Positions 49,535 through 59,569 are shown, numbered from the stretch's first letter. The stretch is DNA of 64,000 nt from Mycobacterium sp. HUMS_12744610 (GCF_041206865.1 NZ_JBGEDP010000001.1:496001-560000); one strand, 5' to 3'. Program-made: numbers and translations. The notes: a model not told the origin generated them from the letters alone.

Positions 49535-50608
49535 CTATTCGTCGTAGGTGACTTCCACCGAATCAGATTCCGGGAGGGATTGACAGGCCAGGATCAGGCC
49601 CTCATCGAGATCCTGCTGCTCGAGGACGTCGTTGACCTCCATGGTGACCTTGCCGCCGCGCAGGGTGCACGCGCACGCGCCGCAGTGGCCCTCCCGGCAG
49701 GAGAACGGGGCGTCCAGACCTTTGGCGAGCAGCACGTCGAGCAGCTTGGCGTTGCGCGGCCAGGACACCGTGTGCGTTTCGCCGTCGAGTTCCACCACCG
49801 CGGTGGCTGGCGGCTCGTCGCCCTCGCCGGCATCGTCGAGTGCGACCGCCGCGAACGGGTCGGAGTCCAGCGACTTGAACACCTCGATGTGGATCTGCTG
49901 CGCCGGCACATGCAGCGCCTCGAGGGCCTGCCGCGCCGCGTCCATGAACGGGCCGGGTCCGCAGATGAACGCGGGCCGGTCGGCGCAGGGGGCGGCCAGC
50001 TTCGCCAGCGCGGTCGCGTCCGGCAGGCCCTGCAGCGTCTCCAGCCAGTGCACGACCGTGAGCCGGTCGGGATATTTGCCGGCCAGCTCGCGCAGGGTGT
50101 CGGCGAAGATCACCGAGCGGTCGTCGCGGTTGGCGTAGAGCAGCGTCACCTGCCCGCTGCCCTCGGCCAGGGCCGACTTGCAGATCGACATGATCGGCGT
50201 GATGCCGCTGCCGGCGGCCAGCAGCAGGAAGTCATCGTCGAGCGTCTTGGGCACGAAGGTGCCCGACGGTGCCAGCACGTGGATCCGCATGCCGGCGTGC
50301 GCGTGGTCGCACAGCCAGTTGGACGCGTATCCGGCGGCGGTCCGTTTGACGGTGACCGCGAGCGCGTCGTCGGTGAACGGCGAGCTGCACAGCGAGTAGC
50401 AGCGCGCCACCGAGCCGGTGCGGTCGCTGGGGACGCGCAGCGTCAGGAACTGCCCCGGCGCATACCGGAGCCGCTGCGCGGGGATGCTCGAGCCCTCGGG
50501 CACCGCGAACACCAGCGACCGCGCATCGTCGGTCTCGTCGACCACCGCGGCGATCTGCAGCTCAAGGACGTGGCCGCCGAGTGGCTCGTCGAGATTCGTC
50601 TCGACCAA
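49535..50608 (-). CDS. kshB: 3-ketosteroid-9-alpha-monooxygenase reductase KshB
   Basis: A 357-residue electron-transfer reductase for KshA, which opens ring B of sterols. FAD motif RCYSLCSS, NADH-binding AAGSGITPIMSI and GPGPFMDAAR, and a C-terminal plant-type 2Fe-2S site CREGHCGACAC...C. TTG 50608 (MVETNLDE) aligns with the known N-terminus and has GGAGG 7 nt upstream; a TTG at 50632 would add eight residues. A KstR box lies just upstream; divergent from hsaA. Confidence 0.93.
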   Translation of the reverse strand: MVETNLDEPLGGHVLELQIAAVVDETDDARSLVFAVPEGSSIPAQRLRYAPGQFLTLRVPSDRTGSVARCYSLCSSPFTDDALAVTVKRTAAGYASNWLCDHAHAGMRIHVLAPSGTFVPKTLDDDFLLLAAGSGITPIMSICKSALAEGSGQVTLLYANRDDRSVIFADTLRELAGKYPDRLTVVHWLETLQGLPDATALAKLAAPCADRPAFICGPGPFMDAARQALEALHVPAQQIHIEVFKSLDSDPFAAVALDDAGEGDEPPATAVVELDGETHTVSWPRNAKLLDVLLAKGLDAPFSCREGHCGACACTLRGGKVTMEVNDVLEQQDLDEGLILACQSLPESDSVEVTYDE

Positions 50609-50633
50609 GACCCATCCTCCCTCTCGTCGCAAC

Positions 50634-50647
50634 TAGAACATGTTACA
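50634..50647. promoter_or_regulatory. KstR box (kshB side)
   Basis: TAGAACATGTTACA fits TnnAACnnGTTnnA, 26 nt upstream of the kshB start. Confidence 0.8.
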
Positions 50648-50701
50648 GAAAAGCCGATCCTTATTGCTACCAGCCGCAGGAATACCCTGCTCGACACGAA
50701 T

Positions 50702-50715
50702 CGGAACGTGTTCTA
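50702..50715. promoter_or_regulatory. KstR-like box (hsaA side)
   Basis: CGGAACGTGTTCTA fits the consensus at all fixed positions except the first base; 50 nt upstream of hsaA. Together with the box at 50634 the two centres are 68 nt apart between divergent targets. Confidence 0.75.
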
Positions 50716-50764
50716 GTCTCTGGTGTAAGTCCACTGCGTAAGTTTGGCTCAGGAGGCACCCTAA

Positions 50765-51949
50765 GTGACGTCCATTCAACAGCGCGATGCGCAGTCGGTG
50801 TTGGCCGGCATCGATGATCTGCTGCCGCGGATCCGGGAGCGCGCGCAGGCGACGGAGGAGCTGCGCCGGTTACCCGCCGAGACCGTGCAGGACCTTCAGG
50901 ACATCGGCTTCTTCACCTTGTTGCAGCCCGAGCAGTGGGGCGGGCTGCAAGCCGACCCCACCATGTTCTACGAGGCGGTCCGCCGGCTGGCGAGCGCGTG
51001 CGGTTCGACCGGCTGGGTGAGCTCGATCATCGGTGTCCACAACTGGCACCTGGCGCTGTTCGATCAGCAGGCCCAGGAGGACGTGTGGGGCGAGGACTCC
51101 AACGTGCGGGTCTCGTCGTCGTACGCGCCGATGGGCGCCGGCGTGGTCACCGACGACGGGTACGTGGTCAACGGTTCGTGGGCCTGGTCGTCGGGTTGTG
51201 ACCACGCGACGTGGGTCTTCGTGGGCGGGCCGGTGATCAAGGACGGCCGGCCGGTGGACTTCGGCAGCTTCTTGATCCCGATCAGCGACTACCGCATCGA
51301 CGACGTGTGGCATGTCGTCGGGTTGCGTGGCACCGGCAGCAACACCGTGGTCGTCGAGGACGTCTTCGTGCCTCGGCACCGGTTTTTGTCCTACAAGGCG
51401 ATGAACGACCACACCGCGGGGGGCCTGCGGACGAACACCGCCCCGGTGTACAAGATGCCTTGGGGCACGATGCATCCCACCACCATCTCGGCGCCGATCG
51501 TGGGGATGGCCTACGGCGCCTATGGCGCGCACGTGGAGCATCAGGGCAAGCGGGTGCGCGCGGCGTTCGCTGGGGAGAAGGCCAAGGACGACCCGTTCGC
51601 CAAGGTGCGCGTCGCCGAGGCGGCCAGCGACATCGACGCGGCGTGGCGCCAATTGATCGGCAACGTGGGCGACGAGTACGCGCTGTTGGCCGCGGGCAAG
51701 GAGATCCCGTTCGAGCTGCGCGCCCGGGCTCGCCGCGACCAGGTGCGGGCCACGGGCCGCTCGATCGCCTCGATCGACCGGCTGTTCGAGGCCTCCGGTG
51801 CCACCGCGCTGGCCAGTGACGCTCCGATCCAACGATTCTGGCGCGACGCGCACGCCGGGCGGGTGCACGCCGCCAACGACCCCGAGCGCGCGTACGTGAT
51901 CTTCGGCAACCACGAGTTCGGGTTGCCCCCCGGCGACACCATGGTCTAG
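50765..51949 (+). CDS. hsaA: 3-HSA monooxygenase oxygenase component HsaA
   Basis: A 394-residue acyl-CoA dehydrogenase-fold flavin-dependent hydroxylase acting on 3-HSA to give the catechol 3,4-DHSA, with reduced flavin from HsaB. Landmarks: LASACGSTGWVSSIIGVHNWHLALF, VNGSWAWSSGCDHATWVFVGG and the C-terminal AGRVHAANDPERAYVIFGN. GTG 50765 has AGGAGG upstream. First gene of the hsaADCB operon. Confidence 0.95.
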   Translation: MTSIQQRDAQSVLAGIDDLLPRIRERAQATEELRRLPAETVQDLQDIGFFTLLQPEQWGGLQADPTMFYEAVRRLASACGSTGWVSSIIGVHNWHLALFDQQAQEDVWGEDSNVRVSSSYAPMGAGVVTDDGYVVNGSWAWSSGCDHATWVFVGGPVIKDGRPVDFGSFLIPISDYRIDDVWHVVGLRGTGSNTVVVEDVFVPRHRFLSYKAMNDHTAGGLRTNTAPVYKMPWGTMHPTTISAPIVGMAYGAYGAHVEHQGKRVRAAFAGEKAKDDPFAKVRVAEAASDIDAAWRQLIGNVGDEYALLAAGKEIPFELRARARRDQVRATGRSIASIDRLFEASGATALASDAPIQRFWRDAHAGRVHAANDPERAYVIFGNHEFGLPPGDTMV

Positions 51950-53727
<1,778 letters not shown>

Positions 53728-53740
53728 TCCGGGGCTGATT

Positions 53741-54304
53741 GTGGCGGACTCCATCGATCCACGGGCCTTCCGGCAGGTGCTGGGCCAGTTCTGCACCGGG
53801 ATCACGATCATCACCACGGTGCACGACGAGGTCCCGGTCGGCTTCGCCTGCCAGTCCTTCGCCGCACTGTCACTGGACCCGCCGCTGGTGTTGTTCTGCC
53901 CGACCAAGGTGTCCCGATCCTGGCAGGCGATCGAGGCCAGTGGCCGGTTCTGCGTCAACGTGCTGACCGAGAAGCAACGGCATGTCTCGGCCCGGTTCGG
54001 GTCCAAAGAGCCGGACAAATTCGCCGGGATCGACTGGCACCCTTCGGAACTCGGTTCACCGATCATCGATGGATCGCTAGCCTTCATCGACTGCACCGTG
54101 GCCTCCGTGCACGACGGCGGCGATCATTTCGTGGTGTTCGGCGCGGTCCGTTCGCTCTCGGAGGCGCCCAAGATCAAGCCGCGGCCGCTGCTGTTCTACC
54201 GCGGCGAGTACACCGGCATCGAACCCGACAAGACGACGCCGGCCCAATGGCGTGACGACCTGGAAGCGTTCCTGACCACCACCACCCAGGACACCTGGCT
54301 GTAG
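53741..54304 (+). CDS. hsaB: Flavin reductase component HsaB
   Basis: A 187-residue short-chain flavin reductase-fold protein (split-barrel): FRQVLGQFCTGITIITT, GFACQSFAALSLDPPLVLFCPTK, SGRFCVNVLTEKQ. It supplies reduced FMN to HsaA. GTG 53741, 13 nt after hsaC. Ends the hsaADCB operon; a broken gene follows. Confidence 0.95.
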   Translation: MADSIDPRAFRQVLGQFCTGITIITTVHDEVPVGFACQSFAALSLDPPLVLFCPTKVSRSWQAIEASGRFCVNVLTEKQRHVSARFGSKEPDKFAGIDWHPSELGSPIIDGSLAFIDCTVASVHDGGDHFVVFGAVRSLSEAPKIKPRPLLFYRGEYTGIEPDKTTPAQWRDDLEAFLTTTTQDTWL

Positions 54305-54339
54305 TCGTAGCCGCCGGCGAACGCCGCATGTTTAGCAGG

Positions 54340-54940
54340 TGTATCTTCAACGCCCATCACCTCGGCGAGGACGCCGTCCACGACACGCGGGTGGCGATCC
54401 GGCGGGTGCCAGCACACTTCCGGTGTTCGACACGGCGCTCGACGCCCCGAGATCGGCGACATGGACCCTGAGCTGAGGTGGTTCGCGTCGCTGCCGGGCG
54501 AGGTCCGCGGCTGCCAGGTCCAGCGCAACCGGTTCATCGCCGCGGTCGACGGCCTGCCCAGGAAGTTGGTCCTGTGGCCGGTCAAGTCGCGGATCCGCAA
54601 GGATCTGCACGCCGCCGAGCGCCCGGCGCGCAAAGCGGCGACGGCGGCGATGAAATCGCAACGCTACGCCATTCTGGCGGTGCTGCGGCGCTGGGCCGCC
54701 GCGCCGCCGAACTGTGCCGGCCCGGGGCAAGCCGAAGCGTGCGAAGCGAACCATCGGGCATTACAAGCACATCCAGAACCTGCTCGGCGAGCATCATGAC
54801 ACCGCGCTCGCCGAGCAGGCCCTGCGCGGGATGGGCGCCGCGGTGCGGGACGCTGCGGGGGGGAGGACGGCTTCACCTTCGGCATGCTGTGTGCGCGCGG
54901 GGAGCGGATCGCCCACGATTGCCGCCGGCTGCGCAGGTAA
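54340..54940 (+). pseudogene. CHAD-domain protein, degraded
   Basis: CHAD signatures are spread over different frames: EDAVHDTRVAIRR near 54360, then DPELRWFASLPGEVRGCQVQRNRF from 54461 and KSRIRKDLHAAERPARKAA, then KPKRAKRTIGHYKHIQNLLGEHHDTALAEQAL from about 54725, and finally GFTFGMLCARGERIAHDCRRLRR with TAA at 54938. Several indels and probably an internal deletion near 54715 remove a continuous frame. CHAD domains bind polyphosphate; this copy cannot be functional. It fills the 647-nt gap between hsaB and the BlaI gene. Confidence 0.8.
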
Positions 54941-54951
54941 GATTCGGGGCT

Positions 54952-55329
54952 GTGCGCGTTCGGCGCTTCGGCGAACTCGAGGCGGTCGTCATGGACCGCG
55001 TGTGGAACCGCGCCGAGGTTGTCACCGTCCGCGACATTTTCGACGACCTGGCTCGTGACCGGCAGACCGCCTACACCACCGTCATGTCCACCATGGACAA
55101 CCTGCACCGCAAAGGCTGGCTGCAACGGGAACGGGCGGGAAAGGCCTTCCGTTACTGGCCGACCATGACCCGCGAGGAACATTCCGCGACGCTGATGCGG
55201 GACGCCTTCGCCGCCGGCGGTGACTCCGACCTGGTGCTGGCGCATTTCCTCGAACAGATGGACGAGGGCGAGTCGCTGCGGGTCCGCGACTTCCTGCGGC
55301 GCATCATCGACGATCGGCCCGGGTCGTGA
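54952..55329 (+). CDS. BlaI/MecI-family repressor
   Basis: A 125-residue winged-helix repressor: FGELEAVVMDRVWNRAEVVTVRDIFDDLARDRQTAYTTVMSTMDNLHRKGWLQRERAGKAFRY is the complete BlaI DNA-binding domain, followed by a dimerisation helix set. TAAGAT (54938-54943), overlapping the CHAD stop, is 8 nt before GTG 54952, giving a leaderless start. Coupled to the M56 peptidase by GTGA. Comparable pairs elsewhere respond to beta-lactams or, in mycobacteria, other stress. Confidence 0.9.
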   Translation: MRVRRFGELEAVVMDRVWNRAEVVTVRDIFDDLARDRQTAYTTVMSTMDNLHRKGWLQRERAGKAFRYWPTMTREEHSATLMRDAFAAGGDSDLVLAHFLEQMDEGESLRVRDFLRRIIDDRPGS

Positions 55330-56261
55330 ACGCCGCCCTGTTGCTGCTGGGGTACGGGTGCGGGCTGGCCTGGCTGGCTCCGCGGCTGCTGCGCCGGGTC
55401 ACCGGCATCGGCGCGCATCCCCGCCTGGCGCTGGCATCCTGGCTGACGGCGGTGGTCGCCGCGCTCGGAGCGTGGTTCGGCGCGCTCGCCGTCCTGGGCG
55501 CCGCGGCGGCGCAAAGCATGTGGCGCCACGGGGAACTGACCCTGTGTCTGAAGGTGTTGGGCGTCAGCGGTGCACTGGGGTTGCCGCGCGCGGCCGCCTC
55601 GGCGCTCGCGGTGTGCCTGTGGGTGGCCGGTGTAGTGGTCACCGCCGTCGCCGGCTGGCGTATCGGCCGCCAGGTGCGGCGGCAACGAGCGCGGAGCCGG
55701 CTGCACGCGTCGACCGCCCGGGTGGTTGGGGTCCCCGGTGACCGGCCCGGCGTCGTCGTGGTTGCGGCGCCGCAGCCGGCGGCCTACTGCGTGGCCGACC
55801 GGCCGCAGTCCATCGTCGTGGTCACCACCGCGGCGCTCGGCCGGCTCGACGAGGTGCAGCTGGCCGCAGTGCTGGCCCACGAGAACGCCCATCTGGCCGG
55901 GCGCCACCATGACGTCCTGATGGTGCTGCGCGCGATCGCCGCGAGCCTGCCGCGGTGGGCGTTGTTCGCCGCGGCCGCCGAAGCCGCGGCCCGCCTGCTC
56001 GAGATGTGCGCCGACGACACCGCGGTCCGGCTACACGGGAAGATGCCGGTGTTGCGGGGCCTGCTGGCCCTCAGCGGTGACTCACCGGCAATGGCCTCGG
56101 CGGCGTTGGGTGCTTCGGGCACCGCGACGCTGGCCCGCGCCGCGCGCCTGGCGATTCCGGCGCCCCGCCGCACACGGTGGCGGGAGCGCGTGACGCTCTG
56201 CGCGGCAATATGTTTCGCTTCTATCACCCCGGCGGTGGTGGCGCTGGCCTGCCAGCTGTGA
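55326..56261 (+). CDS. BlaR1-like M56 membrane metallopeptidase
   Basis: A 311-residue membrane protease with hydrophobic segments at about 1-20, 32-60 and 92-112, a zinc site HENAH (AVLAHENAHLAGRHHD) and a terminal transmembrane segment (ITPAVVALACQL). There is no penicillin-sensor domain, so the signal is not a beta-lactam bound by this protein. It presumably inactivates the adjacent BlaI. Its 3' end overlaps ccdA tail to tail by 38 nt. Confidence 0.88.
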   Translation: MNAALLLLGYGCGLAWLAPRLLRRVTGIGAHPRLALASWLTAVVAALGAWFGALAVLGAAAAQSMWRHGELTLCLKVLGVSGALGLPRAAASALAVCLWVAGVVVTAVAGWRIGRQVRRQRARSRLHASTARVVGVPGDRPGVVVVAAPQPAAYCVADRPQSIVVVTTAALGRLDEVQLAAVLAHENAHLAGRHHDVLMVLRAIAASLPRWALFAAAAEAAARLLEMCADDTAVRLHGKMPVLRGLLALSGDSPAMASAALGASGTATLARAARLAIPAPRRTRWRERVTLCAAICFASITPAVVALACQL

Positions 56262-57135
56262 CCACCGCGGTGCCGGTGTCCTGCCGGCCGGTGCGCCACC
56301 GGGCCACGGCATGCCAGATGACCCCGGCGGCGACGAGCGCCACACCCACGGTCGGCAGCATCCACGGGCTCAGGCCGTTGACCCAGTCCGCCAGGCGGCT
56401 CTGTACGTCACCGGCGGCCCCGACCACCGGGTCGTCGGCGCCGGCATCGCTGAAATACAACCGGATTTCGTAATAGCCGTAGTAGGCCACGTACAGGCCG
56501 GTGAGCAGCACGACCACGCCGGCGATCCGGCCGACGAAGGGCAGCACGCGCCGAAACGCCGAGGTGGCCGACGAACCGGCCAGCGCGACGGCCAGCGCCG
56601 CGACCCCCACCATGATGCTCATCCCGGCGGCATAGGCGAGGAAGGCCAGCACGCCGGAGAGCACCGAGCCCTGTTTGAACGTCATGCTGATCACCGCGAG
56701 AAACGGTGCGATCGTGCATGACAGCGATGCGATCGCATAGCCCACGCCGTAGCCGTACATCGATCCCAGCCGCCCCGTCGGCGTGCCCCCGAAGCGTTTG
56801 GGAAGCACGACGGCGATGTCCTTGCCGGCCACCAGCCAGATTCCCACGCCGACGAGCAGCAGCCCGATCACCACGGTGGCGAACGGCAGATACCTCTGCG
56901 CCGAGGCGATCACGGGTGAGATCACCAGGCCGAAGGTGCCGAACACGGTCAAAAAGCCCAGCGACATGCCGGCGGTGGCCCCGGCGGCGCGCAGCAGGGC
57001 CGCCGGGCGTGAGACGTCGTGGCTGCCGGCGATCACCAACCCCAGGTAGCCGGGGAGGAAGGCGAAGCCGCAGGGGTTGAGCGCGGCCACCAGCCCGGCG
57101 CCCAGCGCGAAGCTCAGCGCGGCGGTGTCGATCAC
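56224..57135 (-). CDS. CcdA/DsbD-type thiol electron transporter
   Basis: A 303-residue polytopic protein of the CcdA family: ALNPCGFAFLPGYLGL and SLSCTIAPFLAVI supply the two membrane Cys that shuttle electrons from cytoplasmic thioredoxin; eight or so transmembrane segments are visible. The C-terminal extension has two further hydrophobic stretches. GTG 57135 overlaps the stop of the redoxin gene (GTGA), so the two act together. Confidence 0.88.
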   Translation of the reverse strand: MIDTAALSFALGAGLVAALNPCGFAFLPGYLGLVIAGSHDVSRPAALLRAAGATAGMSLGFLTVFGTFGLVISPVIASAQRYLPFATVVIGLLLVGVGIWLVAGKDIAVVLPKRFGGTPTGRLGSMYGYGVGYAIASLSCTIAPFLAVISMTFKQGSVLSGVLAFLAYAAGMSIMVGVAALAVALAGSSATSAFRRVLPFVGRIAGVVVLLTGLYVAYYGYYEIRLYFSDAGADDPVVGAAGDVQSRLADWVNGLSPWMLPTVGVALVAAGVIWHAVARWRTGRQDTGTAVVTAGRPAPPPPG

Positions 57136-57680
57136 CGGTTGCCCAACCCGCTGATCCGCTCGGTCAATTGGGATTCGGTGAGCCGGCCCTTGACGACGTC
57201 GACGCTGCCGTCGGCGCCGACGAACGCCCACGCGGGTTGGCGCGTGATGCCGAATTTGGCCCACACCGCCCCGTCGGTGTCGTCCAACTGGGTGAGCCCG
57301 CCGAGGTGGTATTTGTCGACGAAGGACTGCATCGACGACACCTGGTCGCGCGCCGCCACCCCGACGAACGTCACGCGCGGGTTGGCCGCCGCGACCTTGG
57401 CGACGACGGGGGCCTCCTGCTGGCACGTCGGGCACCACGGTGCCCAGAACCACAGCACCGCCGGCTTGCCCGCCAGGCTTTCTCCGGAAAAAGTCTGTCC
57501 CGCCAGCGTTTTCGCGGAAAACTGCAGCTGTGCCGGCACCCCGGTAGCCTGGCCGGCGGCAGCGTGCGGGGACGAAGCGGTCGCGTTCGGCGCTGCGGAC
57601 GGCTTCTCGGGGGAGCCGCATGCCGCGATGACCGCCGCGACGGCGAGGGCGACGAGCGGGGCGGCCGAAAGGCGTGGCAT
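57132..57680 (-). CDS. TlpA/DsbE-like redoxin lipoprotein
   Basis: A 182-residue extracytoplasmic thioredoxin-fold protein with lipobox VIAACG and active site WCPTC in VLWFWAPWCPTCQQEAP; a TRQPAWAFV cis-Pro loop is present. It resembles Mpt53/DsbF-type oxidoreductases and would exchange electrons with the CcdA protein it is coupled to. RBS GGAAGGA. Upstream is a large palindrome shared with the manganese catalase gene. Confidence 0.88.
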   Translation of the reverse strand: MPRLSAAPLVALAVAAVIAACGSPEKPSAAPNATASSPHAAAGQATGVPAQLQFSAKTLAGQTFSGESLAGKPAVLWFWAPWCPTCQQEAPVVAKVAAANPRVTFVGVAARDQVSSMQSFVDKYHLGGLTQLDDTDGAVWAKFGITRQPAWAFVGADGSVDVVKGRLTESQLTERISGLGNR

Positions 57681-57706
57681 CGAGGAGTCCTTCCCATCCG
57701 ATCTAT

Positions 57707-57732
57707 GTACTACCTACGTACGTAGATAGTAC
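57707..57732. promoter_or_regulatory. 26-bp near-perfect palindrome, likely operator
   Basis: Halves GTACTACCTACGT and ACGTAGATAGTAC are complementary in 12 of 13 pairs, with a perfect CTACGTACGTAG core. It lies in the 152-nt gap between the divergent redoxin and catalase genes, 27 nt from the redoxin start. The form is that of a TetR-type operator. Confidence 0.6.
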
Positions 57733-57832
57733 GTGTCGTGCCCGGATTGAGGCGCCCCACATCGGGTACTGCCCTCACAGCCCACGGGCTATCGGACCCA
57801 CCCGTCTCCGCTGAGCTGTTGAGGAGTGCTCG

Positions 57833-58636
57833 ATGTTTCTGCACAACACGAAGATGATGTACACCGTCCGGGTCGACGACCCGGACCCGGCGTTCGCCAA
57901 GCTCCTGCTGGAACAGTTCGGCGGCCCCAACGGGGAGCTCGCGGCGGCGATGCGCTACTTCCTGCAGGGCTGGAACGAGCCGCACGGACCGCGGCGCAGC
58001 ATGCTGCTCGACATCGCCACCGAGGAGCTCTCGCACCTCGAGATGGTGGCCCAGATGCTTTCGATGCTGCTGAAGGGTTCGCCCTCGGAGCTGGTCGACC
58101 AGGTCGAGGGCACCTACCTCGGTGAGCTGCTGGACGGCAAGATGCCCGATTCCGCGACCGTCGCGCTCAACAGCGGGGCGAACGTGCTGGGCGGGGGCGG
58201 GCCGCGGCTCACCGATTCGCAGGGGGCGCCATTCACCGCCGCATACATCGACACCCTCGGCTCGCCGGCCACCGATCTGCGCTCCGACATCGCCGCGGAG
58301 GCGCGGGCGAAGATCGTCTACGAGCGGCTGATCAAGCTCACCGACGACAGCGGCGCCAAGGACACGCTGAACTTCCTGATGACCCGCGAGATCGCCCACC
58401 AGAAGATGTTCGAGGCCGCGCTGTCGGCCATCGAGGACAACTTCCCGCCCGGAAAGCTGCCCGGCGACGAGAAGCTGGGGCACGCCTACGTCGCCGACTC
58501 CGGCACGTTCGGCGAGTCGGGCAGCAACGGCGGGGGAACCCGCGAGGGCTTCGAGCACGCCGAGTCCAACAGCTCCTGGGGCTTCACCCTGGACCAGGAC
58601 CCGGTTCAGCACGCCTCCGCTCAGCAGGTCAAATAG
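57833..58636 (+). CDS. Manganese catalase
   Basis: A 267-residue ferritin-like di-manganese catalase that disproportionates H2O2 without heme. The probable ligands are E35 (GGPNGELAAAM), E65 and H68 (ATEELSHLE), E156 (IAAEARAK) and H189 (REIAHQKM), with the family spacing. MFLHNTKMMYTVRVDDPDPAFAKLLLEQFGG is the typical N-terminus. ATG 57833 has GAGGAG upstream. Divergent from the redoxin/CcdA pair, suggesting a shared oxidative or thiol stress response. Confidence 0.92.
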   Translation: MFLHNTKMMYTVRVDDPDPAFAKLLLEQFGGPNGELAAAMRYFLQGWNEPHGPRRSMLLDIATEELSHLEMVAQMLSMLLKGSPSELVDQVEGTYLGELLDGKMPDSATVALNSGANVLGGGGPRLTDSQGAPFTAAYIDTLGSPATDLRSDIAAEARAKIVYERLIKLTDDSGAKDTLNFLMTREIAHQKMFEAALSAIEDNFPPGKLPGDEKLGHAYVADSGTFGESGSNGGGTREGFEHAESNSSWGFTLDQDPVQHASAQQVK

Positions 58637-58714
58637 CCCCCGAAAAGCCGCGAAAACCCGGCGACGACATGCGGCGGGCGGTCGTCGGAGGGGGCCGCTC
58701 GCCGCATGTTCCGG

Positions 58715-58873
58715 TCAGCTCCGGCCGCGCTGCCACCAGCGTTGCCCGGGCTCCTTGGGATGGCCCGGGCACCACTGCGCCGCCGGCACGGTCCGGCGGA
58801 CCTGCTCCACGTGCGCTCCGCACCCGGACCATGTCGTTTTCCCGCAGGTGCGGCATTTGACGGGGTGACACAT
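58715..58873 (-). CDS. 52-residue zinc-ribbon-like protein
   Basis: MCHPVKCRTCGKTTWSGCG continues to AHVEQVRRTVPAAQWCPGH and ends in GQRWWQRGRS. The Cys/His set C2, H3, C7, C10, C18, H21, C36, H39 suggests one zinc ribbon. Similar short proteins occur in actinobacteria as far as I recall; function unknown. Its ATG overlaps the stop of the DsbA-family gene (ATGA at 58873), so it is translated from the same message. Confidence 0.75.
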   Translation of the reverse strand: MCHPVKCRTCGKTTWSGCGAHVEQVRRTVPAAQWCPGHPKEPGQRWWQRGRS

Positions 58874-59484
58874 CAGCGGGGCTCCTCCTCGAGCGTCGGC
58901 GGCCCCTGCACGGGCCGTTGCAGTGTTGCGAATTCGGGTGTCTGCGCGGCGATGAGCACCGCTTCGAGCAGGCGGACGCCGTCCTCGTTGCCGGGGATCC
59001 GTGTCATGACCGGGCCGTGGAACCCGCGGCCGTCCACCACGATGATCGGGCTGCCGGCGGAGCCGCCGAGTGTGTCCTGGGCGGCTTGGTGGCTACGTTT
59101 GACGTCCGCGTCGAAACCGCTGTCGTCGAGCGCGTCGGCGAGCGATTCCTGAAGTCCGCACTTGGCCAGTATCTCCCTGATCTCGCCGCCGGTCAGCTCG
59201 TCCTCGCGCACATGGATCTGGGCGCCCAGCGAGTCGTAGAGGCGCGTGAACGCGTCCTGTCCGTGCTTGCCGACGACCGCGGCGAACAGGCGCCCCAGCC
59301 GTCGTGACCGTTCCATCATGCGCTTTTGCTTGCCCTCGAGTTCCTTGCCCTCGTTGAGAACGGCCAGGCTCATCTGGCGCAGGGTGACCGGTGTGTGGGT
59401 GGCGTGCGCGGCATCGAGCAGCCAGCGCGAGGTGACCCAGGAGAACGGGCACACCGGATCCAGGTAGAGGTCGACGTCAGGCAT
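58873..59484 (-). CDS. DsbA-family (mycothiol-dependent nitroreductase-like) protein
   Basis: A 203-residue thioredoxin-fold protein with helical insertion. The active site is CPFS (LDPVCPFSWVTSRWLL), retaining only the first Cys of CxxC, and the cis-Pro loop is GSAGSPIIVVDG. This is the Rv2466c/FrnE branch rather than a periplasmic DsbA; there is no signal peptide. ATG 59484 is 7 nt after TATTAT (minus strand), and a CsoR-type palindrome overlaps that -10. Confidence 0.85.
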   Translation of the reverse strand: MPDVDLYLDPVCPFSWVTSRWLLDAAHATHTPVTLRQMSLAVLNEGKELEGKQKRMMERSRRLGRLFAAVVGKHGQDAFTRLYDSLGAQIHVREDELTGGEIREILAKCGLQESLADALDDSGFDADVKRSHQAAQDTLGGSAGSPIIVVDGRGFHGPVMTRIPGNEDGVRLLEAVLIAAQTPEFATLQRPVQGPPTLEEEPR

Positions 59485-59494
59485 GTTCGCGATA

Positions 59495-59510
59495 ATACCC
59501 CCGCGGGTAT
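59495..59510. promoter_or_regulatory. CsoR-type operator over the dsbA-like -10
   Basis: ATACCC-CCGC-GGGTAT is a perfect inverted repeat of the form bound by CsoR-family copper or persulfide sensors. It overlaps the -10 box TATTAT of the minus-strand gene, fitting repression. Confidence 0.55.
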
Positions 59511-59569
59511 GACCTGTCGAAGCGGCTCCGCGGGCGCGCGGCGGCCGGGACCGGCAGCAGAATGGCTGT

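Noticed and set aside
58629..58871. 80-codon minus-strand frame after the manganese catalase
   Set aside because: The overlapping frame 58715-58873 encodes a Cys-rich zinc-ribbon pattern and has start/stop coupling to the DsbA-like gene, so it is the better choice.
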